Source: Verrucomicrobiota bacterium (GTDB taxonomy: Bacteria > Verrucomicrobiota > Verrucomicrobiia > Verrucomicrobiales > Verrucomicrobiaceae). Taken from it: a stretch of DNA of 14,623 nucleotides. Of this stretch, positions 13,898 through 14,623 are shown in pieces. Each line of letters begins with the position of its first letter. Position 1 is the first letter of the stretch. The stretch is from the NCBI GenBank assembly GCA_021413535.1, contig JAIOQF010000144.1, forward strand, positions 1 to 14,623, read 5' to 3'. Made by a program: the position numbers and the translations under genes. The notes below the pieces were generated by a model. That model did no database searches. It saw only the letters and a list, made by a program, of their open reading frames with translations, and was not told the DNA's origin.

Positions 13898-13932
13898 GCC
13901 GATTTGGCTGCTGGATCGCTATTGAAAGCGAT
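13896..13932. other. Two small hairpins in the aldolase/epimerase divergent region
   Basis: CAGCC/GGCTG (13896-13900 with 13906-13910, loop GATTT) and ATCGCT/AGCGAT (13915-13920 with 13927-13932, loop ATTGAA) lie between the two outward-facing start regions. They could be operator half-sites or structures; chance is also plausible. Confidence 0.3.
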
Positions 13933-13947
13933 AAAATGCGAAACTGC

Positions 13948-13975
13948 TTGAGAGTGGTCTCAATGCTCGCACCAT
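13948..13975 (+). promoter_or_regulatory. Candidate promoter of the epimerase gene
   Basis: TTGAGA at 13948-13953, 16 bases, CACCAT at 13970-13975, then 6 bases to the ATG at 13982. The -10 element is weak but its spacing and distance to the start copy those of other genes here. Confidence 0.35.
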
Positions 13976-13981
13976 CGCGGG

Positions 13982-14623
13982 ATGCAGCGGATTACAGTCA
14001 TAGATTCTCATACCGGCGGTGAACCCACACGCGTGGTGATCAGCGGTGCTCCCAATTTGGGTGGCGGAACCGTGGCGCAACAGGGCGAAGTCTTCCGGCG
14101 TGAACATGACAAGTTTCGCACCGCAGTCGTGTGCGAGCCGCGCGGTCATGATGTGCTGGTCGGCGCACTGTTGGTGGAACCGACTGATTCGACGTGCACC
14201 GCCGGAGTAATATTTTTTAACAATGTCGGCGTGCTCGGCATGTGCGGCCACGGCACGATCGGACTGATAGTGACGCTGGCACATCTTGGCAGGATCAGCG
14301 CGGGCGTTCATCGCATTGAGACCGTGGTGGGTGTCGTCACCGCGACCTTGCATGATGATGGCAGTGTTTCCGTGATCAACGTCCCGAGTTATCGCACGGC
14401 GAAGGATGTGACGGTGACGCTTGACGATGGCAGTGTTGTTGCTGGTGATGTTGCCTGGGGCGGAAACTGGTTTTTCCTGGTCGAGCAGCAGGGGATTAGT
14501 CTGGAACTGGCGAATGCCAAGGCACTGTCAGATCACGCATTACGCATTCGTTATGCCGTGAATGCGCACGGTTATCCAGAGGTGGATCATGTTGATCTGT
14601 TCAGCAAATCGCCAAGTGCCGGA
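13982..14623 (+). CDS. Proline racemase family protein, probable 4-hydroxyproline 2-epimerase (5' part)
   Basis: The first 214 codons are present and the frame runs off the window end; family members have about 310-340 residues. The N-terminus MQRITVIDSHTGGEPTRVV is the conserved start of the proline racemase/4-hydroxyproline epimerase family. The first catalytic cysteine is Cys88 in GMCGHGTIG, the thiol of the two-cysteine, cofactor-free epimerase mechanism. The second cysteine, near the C-terminus, lies outside the window, so proline racemase, hydroxyproline epimerase and the Cys-to-Thr dehydratase type cannot be fully told apart. A Cys at the first site argues against only part of the dehydratase group. 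Epimerases start the bacterial route from trans-4-hydroxy-L-proline to 2-oxoglutarate; later pathway genes may follow beyond the window. The ATG at 13982 matches the family start exactly. Confidence 0.9.
   Translation, partial: MQRITVIDSHTGGEPTRVVISGAPNLGGGTVAQQGEVFRREHDKFRTAVVCEPRGHDVLVGALLVEPTDSTCTAGVIFFNNVGVLGMCGHGTIGLIVTLAHLGRISAGVHRIETVVGVVTATLHDDGSVSVINVPSYRTAKDVTVTLDDGSVVAGDVAWGGNWFFLVEQQGISLELANAKALSDHALRIRYAVNAHGYPEVDHVDLFSKSPSAG

Overview
The window reads as an ordinary, gene-dense stretch of bacterial chromosome, moderately GC-rich. It most likely comes from a member of the PVC group, probably Verrucomicrobiota. That assignment is inference. It rests on gene content (LptF/G-type permease, small exported proteins of unknown family, a large exported TPR protein), on rare Shine-Dalgarno sequences, and on degenerate 7-bp and 8-bp tandem repeats of a kind I associate with such genomes. 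No prophage, transposon, CRISPR array or defence island is visible.

Layout. (1) Positions 1-1765, plus strand: the 3' end of enolase, a FtsB/DivIC-like division protein and an LptF/LptG-family lipopolysaccharide-export permease, closely spaced and probably one operon. (2) 1769-7860: an ECF-type sigma factor on the minus strand is convergent with the permease (3-bp gap) and divergent from uvrA. uvrA is followed at once by an exported 765-residue TPR protein. (3) 7861-9080: a short spacer filled with tandem repeats and a good promoter, then a class V PLP-dependent aminotransferase. (4) 9113-10867: an unknown four-helix membrane protein (minus) divergent from an orphan ABC ATPase (plus). (5) 10954-12320, minus strand: type I mannose-6-phosphate isomerase, preceded by a strong terminator hairpin, a minimal O6-alkylguanine-DNA alkyltransferase, and tRNA-Asp(GUC) only 24 bp upstream of the alkyltransferase. 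(6) 12389-14623: a small exported protein of unknown family and a DhnA-type class I aldolase (minus), divergent from a proline racemase/4-hydroxyproline epimerase gene cut by the window end.

The most useful pattern is regulatory. In front of seven transcription-unit starts (uvrA, TPR gene, aminotransferase, ABC ATPase, tRNA-Asp, manA, epimerase) there is a TTGnnn hexamer, exactly 16 bases, then a YAnnnT hexamer. For the six protein genes the start codon follows 6-13 bases later, with no Shine-Dalgarno sequence. Genes inside probable operons (ftsB, the alkyltransferase) instead carry a GA-rich ribosome-binding site. This suggests near-leaderless first genes, and it helps choose start codons.

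The second notable point is a GAAGTCG-type heptamer tandem repeat expanded inside the uvrA reading frame. A related copy lies in inverted orientation in the intergenic spacer at about 7.9 kb. I found no convincing new multi-gene system; the leads are these repeats, the promoter layout, the tRNA-alkyltransferase linkage and several genes of unknown function.
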